Positions 46,786 through 56,580 of a stretch of 64,000 nt of DNA are shown here, piece after piece. The notes beneath the pieces are model-generated. The model saw nothing but the letters and a program-made list of their open reading frames with translations, was not told where the DNA came from and did not search any database. The translations under genes and the position numbers were made by a program. The stretch is taken from positions 1,178,001 to 1,242,000 of the forward strand of contig NZ_CP011120.1 in assembly GCF_001628715.1 (NCBI RefSeq), in the 5' to 3' direction. The stretch's first letter is position 1. Every line of letters begins with the position of its first letter. The stretch is from Acetobacter oryzifermentans. GTDB taxonomy: Bacteria > Pseudomonadota > Alphaproteobacteria > Acetobacterales > Acetobacteraceae.

Positions 46786-47877
46786 CTAAAGTCTTATACG
46801 TATTGAAGCAAAAAAGCAGGCGGTTCTGTCAAGTATCCTTTTGGCTTTCTTGACAGAAGGCGGCAGAAAATTGGCAGGCAGAGTGGCTGGGTTAAACCGG
46901 CCTTTGATAACCGTAGGTTTACGGTTCTGGCGCAGTTCTGCCGCCCCTATGGATACGGCTTTCCATGCCGCCTGTGCCAAAGCCTTGCGGCTGGGGAACA
47001 TATCTGGGTCTAGCGGTTCGTGCAGCAACACAGTTGCGCGGGAACGCTTCCATTTCAGCAAGGCCCATACATGGGGGCCAAGATCCATATCTCCGTACCA
47101 TGAAAACACGGGGCGGCGGAGGCGGGAAATGGGCAGGTCTTCCAGCCGGTCATATACAAGGGATACGGGCTGGATAAGGGGCGTCATGCCTGCTTCAAAC
47201 GTTATGGGCAGCAGGCTTTTATCCATGCCTTCCTTCAGGCGTGGCAATTTTGCGATGGCAAAAAAGGCGGACATAAACGGCAACACGCGGGAGCCATCTG
47301 ATGATGTACCTTCAGGGAACAATACCAGATTATCCCCCTCCACCATGCGGCGGATCATTTCATCACGTTCACGGCCTGTGGTGCTGCGCTGGCGGCTGAC
47401 AAAAATGGTGCGCCCGATTTGTGAGACCAACCCCATGATGGGCCATTTTTCAATATCGCCCTTGGCCACAAATACGGAGGGAAGGATGGTGCCCAGCACA
47501 GGCACATCCAACCAAGACATGTGGTTGCAAATATAGATAACAGGGCGTTCCCCCCGCTGGCGGGCTTTTAGGCCGCCCACTGTGCCCACACGTTGCCCCA
47601 CAACATGGATCTGCAACCCGATAATACGGCACAGCACGCCCCAGATAACCCGCGTCCAGCGGATTTTTGGCGTGCCGGGCACAAGCAGCAGGCACGCTTC
47701 AAAACCCACAGATAGCGGCACCCAGACAACCAGCGCACCAAGGCGCAGGGCTGCCCTTAAATCTGCCGTGCGGCGGAAATAAGCTTCCACCCATGCAGGT
47801 AAGGGGGAAAGGCCATTGGGCTTCTTTTTGGGGGAAGCATAAGGGGGATGGGTTTGATCAGACGGGCGTGGTGTCAT
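46786..47877 (-). CDS. 1-acyl-glycerol-3-phosphate acyltransferase-like (PlsC family)
   Basis: The 363-residue protein has a hydrophobic segment (GALVVWVPLSVGFEACLLL), then the acyltransferase boxes CNHMSWLDVPVLG (HxSxxD variant with NHxSWLD), IFVSRQR and LVLFPEGTSSDGS, and a proline segment in box IV. It acylates lysophosphatidate or a related lipid at the inner membrane. The ATG at 47877 is preferred over a TTG at 47913. The basic C-terminus is longer than typical PlsC (about 245). Confidence 0.88.
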   Translation of the reverse strand: MTPRPSDQTHPPYASPKKKPNGLSPLPAWVEAYFRRTADLRAALRLGALVVWVPLSVGFEACLLLVPGTPKIRWTRVIWGVLCRIIGLQIHVVGQRVGTVGGLKARQRGERPVIYICNHMSWLDVPVLGTILPSVFVAKGDIEKWPIMGLVSQIGRTIFVSRQRSTTGRERDEMIRRMVEGDNLVLFPEGTSSDGSRVLPFMSAFFAIAKLPRLKEGMDKSLLPITFEAGMTPLIQPVSLVYDRLEDLPISRLRRPVFSWYGDMDLGPHVWALLKWKRSRATVLLHEPLDPDMFPSRKALAQAAWKAVSIGAAELRQNRKPTVIKGRFNPATLPANFLPPSVKKAKRILDRTACFFASIRIRL

Positions 47878-48131
47878 CGTTTCATTTCTGCCAGACACAG
47901 CTCTGTCGGACAAACGCGCCCGGCAGCGGCGCAGATGGAATGAAAAAGCATGCGCTCTCTTACCGCGATTTTAGCTGGCGGGACAATCCATCTCCCAATT
48001 TATGCGCAACAGAAGCTGTTTTCGGCTTCGGCACCGTATTTTTGTCATGGTATGTGCATAAAAGGGTTTGTAAGCAGAACTTCCGCAAATAGGTGGCAGG
48101 CAGATTATCGGTGAGGACACGCAAGAATAAC

Positions 48132-50060
48132 ATGCTGAACAGGCTTGCTCTCACCGCGAATCGTGTTCTGGCTGGCGCCGCCCTGTGGGGGGCATCGTCC
48201 TGCCTGTCTTGGTCTTGGGCGGCAGATCCACAGCCTTACACCACCAAACTGGTGCCGACCGGAGAGGCGGATTTGGATACGGCTATTAAAAGCTCATCTG
48301 ATCTGCAGTCTCTCCAGTCCACGCATGCGGTGGGGCCATTTGCGTTGGCCGGGCGTGTGCGGAATGAATATGACCGCCTACGCACGGCGCTGGAAAGCTG
48401 TGGTTATTACGCCGGTACAGTGCATATCACCCTCAGCCGGAATGGCGGCAAGGATGCCGTGAAGATGGACGGGATGTCTCCCGCCCTTTCTCAATGGATC
48501 GAATCCGTGCCGACGGGTGAAAAGATTCAGGCTGAGGTGAAGGTAGATAAAGGCCCACTGTTTCATCTGGGCACCGTTACGCTGGTGGATGGTAAAACTG
48601 GCAAACCACCTATTTTAACAGATGCCCAGAAAAAAGCCTTTGGCCTTGCATCGGGCCAGCCAGCCGTTGCCAAAAGCGTGCTGGATGGTGGCAGCAACCT
48701 GATGGACGCCCTGCGGGAAGATGGGCACGCCCTGGCGACAGTGGAAAAGCCCAAGGCTTTTCTGGAACCCACTACGCATACGCTGAATATTACCTACCCG
48801 GTCACGCCAGGCCCGGTGCTAAATATTGGTAAGATAGACACAACCGGTCTGAAACAGGTGCACGAAAAATTCGTGCGCCGCCGTATGACAGTGCAAGAAG
48901 GCCAGCTTTATCAGCCTTCTAAAATTGAAAACGCGCGGCAGGATCTGGCCTCCGTTGGGGTGTTTTCGAACGTAACAGTGCAGGATGCCTCCACCTATGC
49001 GGTAGATGGTACCATGCCGCTGGATTTCAGCTTTAAGGAAGCCAAGCGGCATTCCGTGGGGGCAGAGGGCGGATATTCCACAGATTTGGGCGCGCGTGCT
49101 GGTGGATCATGGACACATTATAACCTGCTGGGCAATGCAGAGCGTTTGCGGCTGACAGCTCTTATTACCGGGCTTGGTGGCTCGGCCCAGCAAGGCTTGG
49201 GGTATGATGTGTATGCAGATTTCTTCAAACCCGATTTTCTGGAACGCAATCAGAATCTAAGTGCGCGTATTGAAGGGCTGCGGCAGTTGTTCTGGTCTTA
49301 CCGGCAAACGGCATTTTTGATCCGTGGCGGCATTACACGCCCGCTGGCTAAAAACTGGAACGGCAGCTTTGGGTTGATGGCAGAGCAGGAAAAGATCGAG
49401 CAGTTTGGTGTCACGCGGGATTACACCATTATTTCTGCGCCACTTTCCGTCATGTTTGACAACACAGGCGTTGGAAACCCTATCGAACCCGCAACACACG
49501 GCGTACGCGCCAGCATGAGCATTACGCCATCCGTTTCCTTGGGGAATAAGGGCAGCGGCACCTCGTTTTTTGCCATTCTGAACGGCACGGCCTCTACATA
49601 CTTTGATCTGCACCATCTGGGCATCAGCAAGCCCGGCAATAGTGTTCTGGCGTTTCGTGGCATGGTTGGCAGTATTCAGGGCGCCAGCACGTGGGATATT
49701 CCGCCAGATCAACGCCTATATGCTGGGGGCAGTTCTACAGTAAGAGGCTTTCGCTGGCAGGGTGTGGGGCCGCAGTATAAAAATACGCGCTATGCTATTG
49801 GCGGAACCTCGCTAGATGCAGGAAGTGCAGAATTTCGCCAAAGAATTATAGGCAACGTAGGCATGGCCGGTTTTATAGATGCCGGTCAGGTTGGCAGCAG
49901 CAGTTTGCCCTTTACGGGCAAGCTGCGCGTGGGTGCTGGTGGGGGTGTGCGTTATTATACGCCTATTGGCCCCATCCGGCTGGATGTTGCCGTACCTCTT
50001 AACCGCGCCCCACGTGGTGATAAGTGGGATCTGTATATCGGCCTTGGGGAGACATTCTAA
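48132..50060 (+). CDS. tamA: Outer-membrane translocation and assembly module TamA
   Basis: TamA is an Omp85-family barrel that works with TamB in outer-membrane biogenesis. The 642-residue protein has a signal peptide (NRLALTANRVLAGAALWGAS, cleavage near SWAAD), POTRA domains at about residues 40-270, and a 16-strand barrel with the Omp85 motif YAGGSSTVRGFRWQGVGP; it ends in Phe. ATG 48132 precedes the signal; GTG 48093 would add 13 residues. The tamB ATG overlaps its stop (TAATG). Confidence 0.94.
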   Translation: MLNRLALTANRVLAGAALWGASSCLSWSWAADPQPYTTKLVPTGEADLDTAIKSSSDLQSLQSTHAVGPFALAGRVRNEYDRLRTALESCGYYAGTVHITLSRNGGKDAVKMDGMSPALSQWIESVPTGEKIQAEVKVDKGPLFHLGTVTLVDGKTGKPPILTDAQKKAFGLASGQPAVAKSVLDGGSNLMDALREDGHALATVEKPKAFLEPTTHTLNITYPVTPGPVLNIGKIDTTGLKQVHEKFVRRRMTVQEGQLYQPSKIENARQDLASVGVFSNVTVQDASTYAVDGTMPLDFSFKEAKRHSVGAEGGYSTDLGARAGGSWTHYNLLGNAERLRLTALITGLGGSAQQGLGYDVYADFFKPDFLERNQNLSARIEGLRQLFWSYRQTAFLIRGGITRPLAKNWNGSFGLMAEQEKIEQFGVTRDYTIISAPLSVMFDNTGVGNPIEPATHGVRASMSITPSVSLGNKGSGTSFFAILNGTASTYFDLHHLGISKPGNSVLAFRGMVGSIQGASTWDIPPDQRLYAGGSSTVRGFRWQGVGPQYKNTRYAIGGTSLDAGSAEFRQRIIGNVGMAGFIDAGQVGSSSLPFTGKLRVGAGGGVRYYTPIGPIRLDVAVPLNRAPRGDKWDLYIGLGETF

Positions 50061-53000
50061 TGGCCGATATGCCAGAACCCATTTTGCCACGCACACCAGA
50101 TAAACCTGCACGCCCACTGTGGCGGCGTGTAGGGCGTGTTGCCCTTATAACCGGTGGTTCTCTGCTTGGCATAACGGGCCTTGCCGTAGCTGTTTTGCTG
50201 GTGGGGGCCAATACCGGGCCGGGCCGCAAAATGCTCATGCACCAGACATCCTCCCTTACGGGCGGGATGATCGGGCTTTCGGGCATGTCTGGGCGTTTCC
50301 CCGATAACTTCCGGCTGGATACGCTGGAAATTCACGATAAGCAGGGTGCTTGGCTTACGCTGCATAACGTGGCGCTTAATTGGTCACCTCTGGCAATAAT
50401 TGGGCGCACAGCGCGTATTTATGCCGTTACGGCAGATGAGCTGGATATTCCGCGCCTGCCTGTGTCTGATCCGGCCAAGCCAGCCACGCCTTCCAAAAGC
50501 TCACCTTCTGCGCTCCATCTGGGGGTGGATATTCGCAAACTTGCAGTGGGGCGTATTAACGTGGGGGCTGCGCTTGCGGGTTCTTCGGCAAGTTTTTCCT
50601 TGGCTGGGCGCGGTCAGTTATCCAATATTGATCCGGTTATCAATGGGTTAAGTCTACCTTCTTTGCCGGGTGCGGATATTGCGCTGCATCTGAAAAGGCT
50701 GGATGCCGCCGGACAGATTGATCTGGCAACCACCACCAGCAAAGGTAAGCTGGGCCTGCATCTGGATGCCAGCGAGGGCACAGATGGTTTTGCCGCCACG
50801 CGCCTTAAAATGCCGCAACTGGTGCCTCTGGCGCTTAAGCTGGATATCAATGGCCCTCCTTCGGCCGCTGTGCTTGGTTTTGCTGCTTCTGCTGGCGATA
50901 TAAAAGCCCATGCAGATGGCGTGCTGGATTTGCTGGCTGAAAAGCTTGGTAACCTGAATGCCGGAGTAGATGCCCCCGCCATGTCTCTCTCGCCCGATCT
51001 GGCGTGGGGGGGCATCCATTTAGGGGCGCAGTTGCATGGTAAAATGGCAGCACCGCTGGGCACAGCGCAGGTGCAGGTTGATCAGCTTGCTGCATCTGGC
51101 GCAGGTGTGGGCACGCTGAAAGTTCAGTTCTCAGGTGAGAATGGCAGTGCCGATATGGCCAATCTGTTGCATGTGGTGGCAACAGCAGATGGCGTGCGCC
51201 TGCCGGGCAAAGCGCCAACATTGCTGGCATCTGCGCCGTTGCAGCTTGATGCGCAGTTAGAGCCACAAAAGCCCGGCAAACCGCTGGCTTTTACGCTGTC
51301 TCATCCTTTGCTGAATCTTTCTGGCAATGTGCAGTCTGCTGCGCCACAGCGTGGCACGGTAGCGTTAAAGCTGCCCGATTTGCTACCGTTTGGTGAAATG
51401 GCCGGTACGCCTTTGCGCGGTCATGCGGGCATGAACGCACAGTTTGACCTTCCGGCAAAGCCGGAGGGAGATACGCACCTTACAGCAGATGGCACGCTGG
51501 CTATTACAGGGGGGCAGCCTCAGGCAGCCGGGCTGATCGGGCCGGACGGTAAGTTTGCCCTTACAGCCACCATGCGGCCCTTGCCTGCGCAGGATAAGCT
51601 ACCAGCGGCTAAACAGATTGACCTGCAAAACTTCAGTGTGGATGGCCGCGCCCTTAATCTTAAAGGAGGCGGGCAGGTAAACACGGGCCGCGATATGGAT
51701 CTGGCGTTTGATCTGGGGCTGACAGATCTGGCGCGGGCGTTACCCTCCTTGCGTGGGGCGCTCACGCTGGCCTTGCAGGCCAAAGGCCCGATGCAGGATT
51801 TTACAGCCACCCTGCATGCGAAGGGAGACCCCGGTACCGCCACCATGCCACGCGGCCCCATAGCGCTGGATGCCAATGTGCAGCACTTGCCAACTGCGCC
51901 AGAAGGCACGGTGCAGGCAAATGGCACGCTTAACCGCGCCCCATTGGTGTTGGATGTGGCTTTGGCCCAAAGCGCGCAGGGTGACAGGCAGGTTGATATT
52001 CGCAAACTGTCATGGAACAGCGTGGCCGGGCAGGGGCAGCTTTCTCTTCCTACAGGTGAGGTGGTGCCTCTGGGCACGCTGGATCTGAAGGTGGGGCGCT
52101 TGGCAGATTTTCGTCCGCTTATTGGGCAGGCTATCTCTGGCGCGCTGGCAGCTTCTGTTAAAACTACGCAGGTGGCGGATACACCTCAGGTTGCCCTTAA
52201 GCTGGATGGCAACGTGGCTATGCCCAGCGTAAAAATTGGCTCTCTGGCTTTAGCTGGTACGGTAAAAGATCCAGCGGCTCATCCCAATGCTGATCTTACG
52301 CTTAAACTGGGGGGGCTTTCTGCTTCTGGCGTAACCGGGCAGGCGCGTCTGAGTGCCAAGGGGCCGGATAACGCTGTGGCGCTCACCGCGCAGGTGGGCC
52401 CAGCAAGCTGGTCTGGCAGCCCTTTGATGCTGGATACCGCAGCCCTGTTAAACCTGCCTGCCAAACAGGTGAAAGTGCAGCGCCTGAATGCCACGGCCAA
52501 GCAGGAAACATTGCGCCTTTTGGCACCTGCATTGGTCTCGTTTGGGGAGACTATGGGGGTTGATCGGCTGCGGGCCACGTTGGTAACGGCAGGCAGCCAG
52601 CCTGCTACCATTGATGTTGCAGGCAAGATCAAGCCTTCTTTGGCTGTTACGGCGGATATTCGTAATCTTACGCCTGCGTTGGCACACCCGTTTGCGCCAG
52701 ATTTCAAGGCATCTGGCACGGTTTCCGTTCAGGCCAAGGTGGCGGGCACGTTAAATGCACCGCAAGGGCAGGTTAAGCTTACCGGGCGTGATTTGCGTAT
52801 GGCTGGCAGTTCTGCTGCGGCTTCCATTCCGCCATTGCATCTAGATGCCGCCGCCAATCTGGCTGGTAGTTCTGCCAAGGTGCAGGTGGCGGCAGGTGCG
52901 GGGCCCAAGCTGAACGTGAATGTGGCTGGCACGGCCCCGCTGAACAAAACCGGGCCAATGAACCTGCGCGTAAATGGCAATCTGGATTTAAGCATTGCCA

Positions 53001-54289
53001 ATGGCATTCTGGGCGCGCAGGCGCGGCAGGCCATGGGGCAAGCCCAAATGGCGCTGCTGGTTGCGGGCTCCATGTCTTCCCCCCGTGTAACGGGTACGGT
53101 GGATCTGCGCGATGCCGATGTGCAGGATTTTGCCCAAGGCTTCCATCTGGCCAATATCAATGGCCGCGTGGTGGGCGAGAACGACAAGATCGTTATTCAG
53201 AACCTTACGGCCAAGGCTGGTGATGGCAATTTGGGCGTCACCGGCTTTGTGGGCATTGGCTCCCCCGGTATGCCGCTGGATATTCGTTTGCAGGCCCATG
53301 ATGCCCGGCCCATTTCCAGTGATCTGCTAACAGCGGTGATGAACGCGGATATTGCCGTAAAAGGGCAGGTGCAAACCCGCATGGATGTTGATGGCACAGT
53401 GGATTTGCGGCGTGTGGAAATTAACATTCCCAATTCCTTGCCGTCATCCGTAGCGCGGCTTGATGTTGTGCGCCCCGGTGATGAGCAAAAGCAGGCGGAA
53501 GCCGCCAAAGTAGAAAGCACCAAGGCCGCGGTGATCGGGCTGAACCTGAGCGTGACATCTCCGGGCAAGTTCTTTGTGCGTGGGCATGGCTTGGATGCAG
53601 AAATGGCTGGCAAGTTGAAAGTTGGCGGCACAACGCAGGCTCCGCAGGTTAGCGGAGGGTTTGATCTCAAGCGTGGTAACTTTGATCTGGCTGGTATTTC
53701 ACTTAACTTCACCAAGGGGCGGGTGGCTTTCAATGGCTCTGGCGTTGGCCATAAAATGGACCCCACGTTGGATTTTGAGGCCGACCGTGCCGTGCAGGGC
53801 CAAACGGCTATGCTGAAGGTGGGCGGGTATGCCAGCGCGCCCAAGATTACGTTTGAATCCATGCCGCCGCTGCCGCAGGATCAGGTGTTGGCCATGCTGC
53901 TGTTTGGCACGGATGCGCACTCTCTCTCCTCCACGCAGATGGTGGAATTGGGCACGGCACTTGCCACTCTTACAGGGCTTACACCGTTTGACCCAATGGG
54001 CACTATCCGTAAAACCTTGCATCTGGATCGTTTGGCTATTGGCGGCGGTTCTGGTGTGGGGAATGGCGGTACCAGTGTTGAGGCCGGTAAATATGTGATG
54101 AAAGGTGTTTATGTAGGTGCTAAGCAGGCCACTTCTGGTTCTGGCACACAGGCACAGGTGCAGGTTGACCTGACAAAACATCTCAAGCTGAACACAACCG
54201 TGGGCACAGGCGGCACCGTAACAGGCTTTACCACCCCGGAAAACGATCCGGGCAGTAGTGTCGGGCTGCTGTGGCAGTACCGTTATTAA
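50060..54289 (+). CDS. tamB: Translocation and assembly module inner-membrane protein TamB
   Basis: TamB is an AsmA-like protein that bridges the periplasm, possibly carrying phospholipids. The 1409-residue protein has one N-terminal anchor (VALITGGSLLGITGLAVAVLL, about residues 28-48), a long beta-rich region with many short repeats of Gly/Asp/Leu strands, and the C-terminal DUF490 domain with PLPQDQVLAMLLFG and VGVKQ-like strand ends, finishing LLWQYRY. It is coupled to tamA through TAATG. Length is close to other TamBs (about 1260-1500). Confidence 0.94.
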   Translation: MADMPEPILPRTPDKPARPLWRRVGRVALITGGSLLGITGLAVAVLLVGANTGPGRKMLMHQTSSLTGGMIGLSGMSGRFPDNFRLDTLEIHDKQGAWLTLHNVALNWSPLAIIGRTARIYAVTADELDIPRLPVSDPAKPATPSKSSPSALHLGVDIRKLAVGRINVGAALAGSSASFSLAGRGQLSNIDPVINGLSLPSLPGADIALHLKRLDAAGQIDLATTTSKGKLGLHLDASEGTDGFAATRLKMPQLVPLALKLDINGPPSAAVLGFAASAGDIKAHADGVLDLLAEKLGNLNAGVDAPAMSLSPDLAWGGIHLGAQLHGKMAAPLGTAQVQVDQLAASGAGVGTLKVQFSGENGSADMANLLHVVATADGVRLPGKAPTLLASAPLQLDAQLEPQKPGKPLAFTLSHPLLNLSGNVQSAAPQRGTVALKLPDLLPFGEMAGTPLRGHAGMNAQFDLPAKPEGDTHLTADGTLAITGGQPQAAGLIGPDGKFALTATMRPLPAQDKLPAAKQIDLQNFSVDGRALNLKGGGQVNTGRDMDLAFDLGLTDLARALPSLRGALTLALQAKGPMQDFTATLHAKGDPGTATMPRGPIALDANVQHLPTAPEGTVQANGTLNRAPLVLDVALAQSAQGDRQVDIRKLSWNSVAGQGQLSLPTGEVVPLGTLDLKVGRLADFRPLIGQAISGALAASVKTTQVADTPQVALKLDGNVAMPSVKIGSLALAGTVKDPAAHPNADLTLKLGGLSASGVTGQARLSAKGPDNAVALTAQVGPASWSGSPLMLDTAALLNLPAKQVKVQRLNATAKQETLRLLAPALVSFGETMGVDRLRATLVTAGSQPATIDVAGKIKPSLAVTADIRNLTPALAHPFAPDFKASGTVSVQAKVAGTLNAPQGQVKLTGRDLRMAGSSAAASIPPLHLDAAANLAGSSAKVQVAAGAGPKLNVNVAGTAPLNKTGPMNLRVNGNLDLSIANGILGAQARQAMGQAQMALLVAGSMSSPRVTGTVDLRDADVQDFAQGFHLANINGRVVGENDKIVIQNLTAKAGDGNLGVTGFVGIGSPGMPLDIRLQAHDARPISSDLLTAVMNADIAVKGQVQTRMDVDGTVDLRRVEINIPNSLPSSVARLDVVRPGDEQKQAEAAKVESTKAAVIGLNLSVTSPGKFFVRGHGLDAEMAGKLKVGGTTQAPQVSGGFDLKRGNFDLAGISLNFTKGRVAFNGSGVGHKMDPTLDFEADRAVQGQTAMLKVGGYASAPKITFESMPPLPQDQVLAMLLFGTDAHSLSSTQMVELGTALATLTGLTPFDPMGTIRKTLHLDRLAIGGGSGVGNGGTSVEAGKYVMKGVYVGAKQATSGSGTQAQVQVDLTKHLKLNTTVGTGGTVTGFTTPENDPGSSVGLLWQYRY

Positions 54290-54303
54290 GCATTCAGGCG
54301 CAT

Positions 54304-54337
54304 ATTTGAGGCGCTTTTTCTCACAAGCGCCTCAAAT
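54304..54337. terminator. Palindromic hairpin between tamB and xth
   Basis: A perfect 13-bp stem (ATTTGAGGCGCTT at 54304-54316 with AAGCGCCTCAAAT at 54325-54337) in the convergent gap; the T tract is limited. Confidence 0.7.
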
Positions 54338-54343
54338 CAGGCT

Positions 54344-55144
54344 TTAGTCCGAAAGGCTGAAATCCACCACAACGGGCACATGGTCGGAAGGGCCTTCCCA
54401 ATCTCGTGCTTCACGCACAACCGTCATGCCATGCAGGTTGGGTAGGAGGTCAGGCGTCATCCATACGTGGTCCAAACGGCGGCCACGGTTAGATTTTTTC
54501 CAGTCCCGGTTGCGGTAAGACCACCACGTATAAAGTTTTTCTTCCGGCGGGACAAAGTGGCGCATGGCATCCACAAAGCCGGTTTGTAGCCAGCGGTTAA
54601 GGCGTTCTGTTTCCGGCGGGGTGTGGCTGACAATTTTAAGAAGCTGCTTGTGGCTCCATACATCATGCTCAAGCGGCGCGATATTGAAGTCTCCCACCAA
54701 TACCGTGCGGTTAAGGGGGCGAGACTGAAACCACTCTGTCACTTCTTCTACAAAGGCCAGTTTGTGGGCGAATTTTGGGTTGGTTTCTGGGTCTGGCTCA
54801 TCCCCACCTGCGGGAATGTAAAAGTCGTGCAATTCCACTTCGCCTTCTGGCGTGCATACGGTTGCGGCTACGTGGCGGCAATCTTCCTTACCGTACCATA
54901 TTGGGGTTTGCGTGACAGGCCTTAACGGGTGGCGAGAGAGAATGGCAACGCCGTTATAGCCTTTCATGCCCCGGTAATGCAGGTGCTCAAACCCCAGAGC
55001 TTTCACGCCGTCTTCGGGAAACAGAGGGTCTGGCACCTTGGTTTCCTGGAGGCACACAACATCTGGGGCGAGGTGCTGCACCAGCTTTTCAAGCAGAGGC
55101 AGGCGCAGGCGGAGGGAATTGATGTTCCATGTTACTAATCGCAT
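54344..55144 (-). CDS. xth: Exodeoxyribonuclease III
   Basis: An AP endonuclease and 3' exonuclease for base-excision repair. The 266-residue EEP-fold protein has VTWNINSLRLRL, CLQETKVPD (metal Glu), GDFNIAPLEHDVW, RNRDWKKSNRGRRLDHVW and SDHVPVVVDF (catalytic His), all ExoIII motifs. ATG 55144 fits the family; 12 codons upstream are open. It is convergent with tamB and divergent from the dipeptidase gene. Confidence 0.96.
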   Translation of the reverse strand: MRLVTWNINSLRLRLPLLEKLVQHLAPDVVCLQETKVPDPLFPEDGVKALGFEHLHYRGMKGYNGVAILSRHPLRPVTQTPIWYGKEDCRHVAATVCTPEGEVELHDFYIPAGGDEPDPETNPKFAHKLAFVEEVTEWFQSRPLNRTVLVGDFNIAPLEHDVWSHKQLLKIVSHTPPETERLNRWLQTGFVDAMRHFVPPEEKLYTWWSYRNRDWKKSNRGRRLDHVWMTPDLLPNLHGMTVVREARDWEGPSDHVPVVVDFSLSD

Positions 55145-55261
55145 GTGCGGTGGCATGACGGATTGCAGTTTGCAGGGCAAGCAAAAACAGGCGCATAACT
55201 GGGGCAGATGGAACCCGGCTGTTCCCTTGTAATTTCATGTAACAGGGCCATTTTCTAGATT

Positions 55262-56323
55262 ATGACAACCCAATCTTCTTCCGTTTCTCCGGATGCAGTT
55301 GCGCTGCATCGCGCCTTGTTCACTCTGGATAGCCATATTGATATTCCGTGGCCCGATCGGAATGATGCGTTTGAGAATACGGCAGATAGACGGGTGGATC
55401 TGCCTAAAATGCAAAAGGGCGGCATGTCTGCCGGATGCTTTGTGGCGTACATTGCCCAAGCCGCCATAGACCGGGAAGGGCACGCACAGGCGCAAGCGCA
55501 GTGCTTGGCTATGCTGGATGCCATAAGCCGCATGCAGGGCACCCATAATGGTATAAGCGCACGTGTATGCTCCGCTGTGGCAGATATGCGCACCGCGTTT
55601 GATGAAGGTGTGCTGGTTGTTGTTCCGGCTGTGGAAAATGGCTACGGCATGGGGGATGACCCCGCATTGCTCAAGCAGTTTCGGGCCAAGGGGGCGCGTT
55701 ATGTTACGCTCACCCATAACGGACATAACGCGTTGGCAGATGCGGCCATTCATCGCCCCAGCCTTGGGGATGCACCACAGCGCCACAACGGCCTTTCTGC
55801 CCTTGGGCGTGAAGCAATTGCAGAAATGAACCGCCTTGGCATTGTGGTGGATGTTTCTCATTCCTCCAAGCAAACCATGCTTCAGGCGGTGCAGGTTTCA
55901 ACCACGCCTATTGTGGCAAGTCATTCCTGTGTGCGCACGCTGTGCGATCATCCGCGCAATCTGGATGATGAGCAGTTGGATGCGCTCAAGGAAAGTGGTG
56001 GCGTTATCCAGATTACGGCCATGCCCGCGTTTTTGAAGCCCAAGCCGGAGGAAGGTAAACGGCAAGGCTTTGTGGCTGATCTGGTGGATCATATTGATTA
56101 CGTTGTGCGCAGGCTTGGGCCAGAGTACGTCGGTATTTCCTCAGATTTCGATGGCGGTGGCGCGTTGGAAGACTGGCAGAACGCCACACAGGGCGTGAAC
56201 ATAACTGCCGAGTTGATGCGCCGAGGTTATGACAAAAGTGAAATTGCGGCTTTCTGGGGTGAAAACTTCCTGCGCGTGTTGGAAAAGGCAGAACAGGCGG
56301 CAGAACAAAGCAGGATTGTATGA
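55262..56323 (+). CDS. Membrane-dipeptidase-like peptidase (M19)
   Basis: The 353-residue metal dipeptidase has LDSHIDIPWPDR (HxD ligands), VENGYGMGDDPALLKQF (bridging Glu region), TLTHNGHNALAD, DVSHSSKQTML, ASHSCVRTLCDHPRNL and ISSDFDGGG. These are the M19 metal and active-site segments. No signal peptide or lipid anchor is seen, so it is probably cytoplasmic, unlike the mammalian enzyme. Substrate: dipeptides, possibly D-amino-acid-containing. Confidence 0.92.
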   Translation: MTTQSSSVSPDAVALHRALFTLDSHIDIPWPDRNDAFENTADRRVDLPKMQKGGMSAGCFVAYIAQAAIDREGHAQAQAQCLAMLDAISRMQGTHNGISARVCSAVADMRTAFDEGVLVVVPAVENGYGMGDDPALLKQFRAKGARYVTLTHNGHNALADAAIHRPSLGDAPQRHNGLSALGREAIAEMNRLGIVVDVSHSSKQTMLQAVQVSTTPIVASHSCVRTLCDHPRNLDDEQLDALKESGGVIQITAMPAFLKPKPEEGKRQGFVADLVDHIDYVVRRLGPEYVGISSDFDGGGALEDWQNATQGVNITAELMRRGYDKSEIAAFWGENFLRVLEKAEQAAEQSRIV

Positions 56324-56482
56324 GAACAAAAAACTGCAAAAATTGTCCACTTCCTGTCTTGACATCGCGTATTTTCAACAAAAAGTTCAAAAATCATAGG
56401 GTGTCAAAAAACCGCAACACATTAAATCTTTTGAAATCAGTGAGTTGGCGGGAATGACCAAAAACTGTGCAATCTGTTGAAA

Positions 56483-56517
56483 GGGCTGACTTTCTGCGGT
56501 TTATGATGAGTCAGCCC
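56483..56517. promoter_or_regulatory. Inverted repeat upstream of uvrC
   Basis: GGGCTGACT (56483-56491) and AGTCAGCCC (56509-56517) are perfect 9-bp arms with a 17-nt spacer, about 65-100 bp before uvrC. It could be an operator or RNA hairpin. The surrounding 257-bp gap (56324-56580) is AT-rich and contains no gene. Confidence 0.4.
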
Positions 56518-56533
56518 CAGCTGTTCCACAGAG

Positions 56534-56542
56534 TTATCCACA
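56534..56542 (+). promoter_or_regulatory. Perfect DnaA-box match upstream of uvrC
   Basis: TTATCCACA matches the consensus DnaA box exactly. Two degenerate copies lie nearby (TTGTCCACT at 56343-56351, TGTTCCACA at 56522-56530). A single perfect 9-mer is not improbable in 64 kb. Confidence 0.35.
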
Positions 56543-56580
56543 AAAACGGTGGATGAAATTTCCCTTTCGACCAAGAGCGT

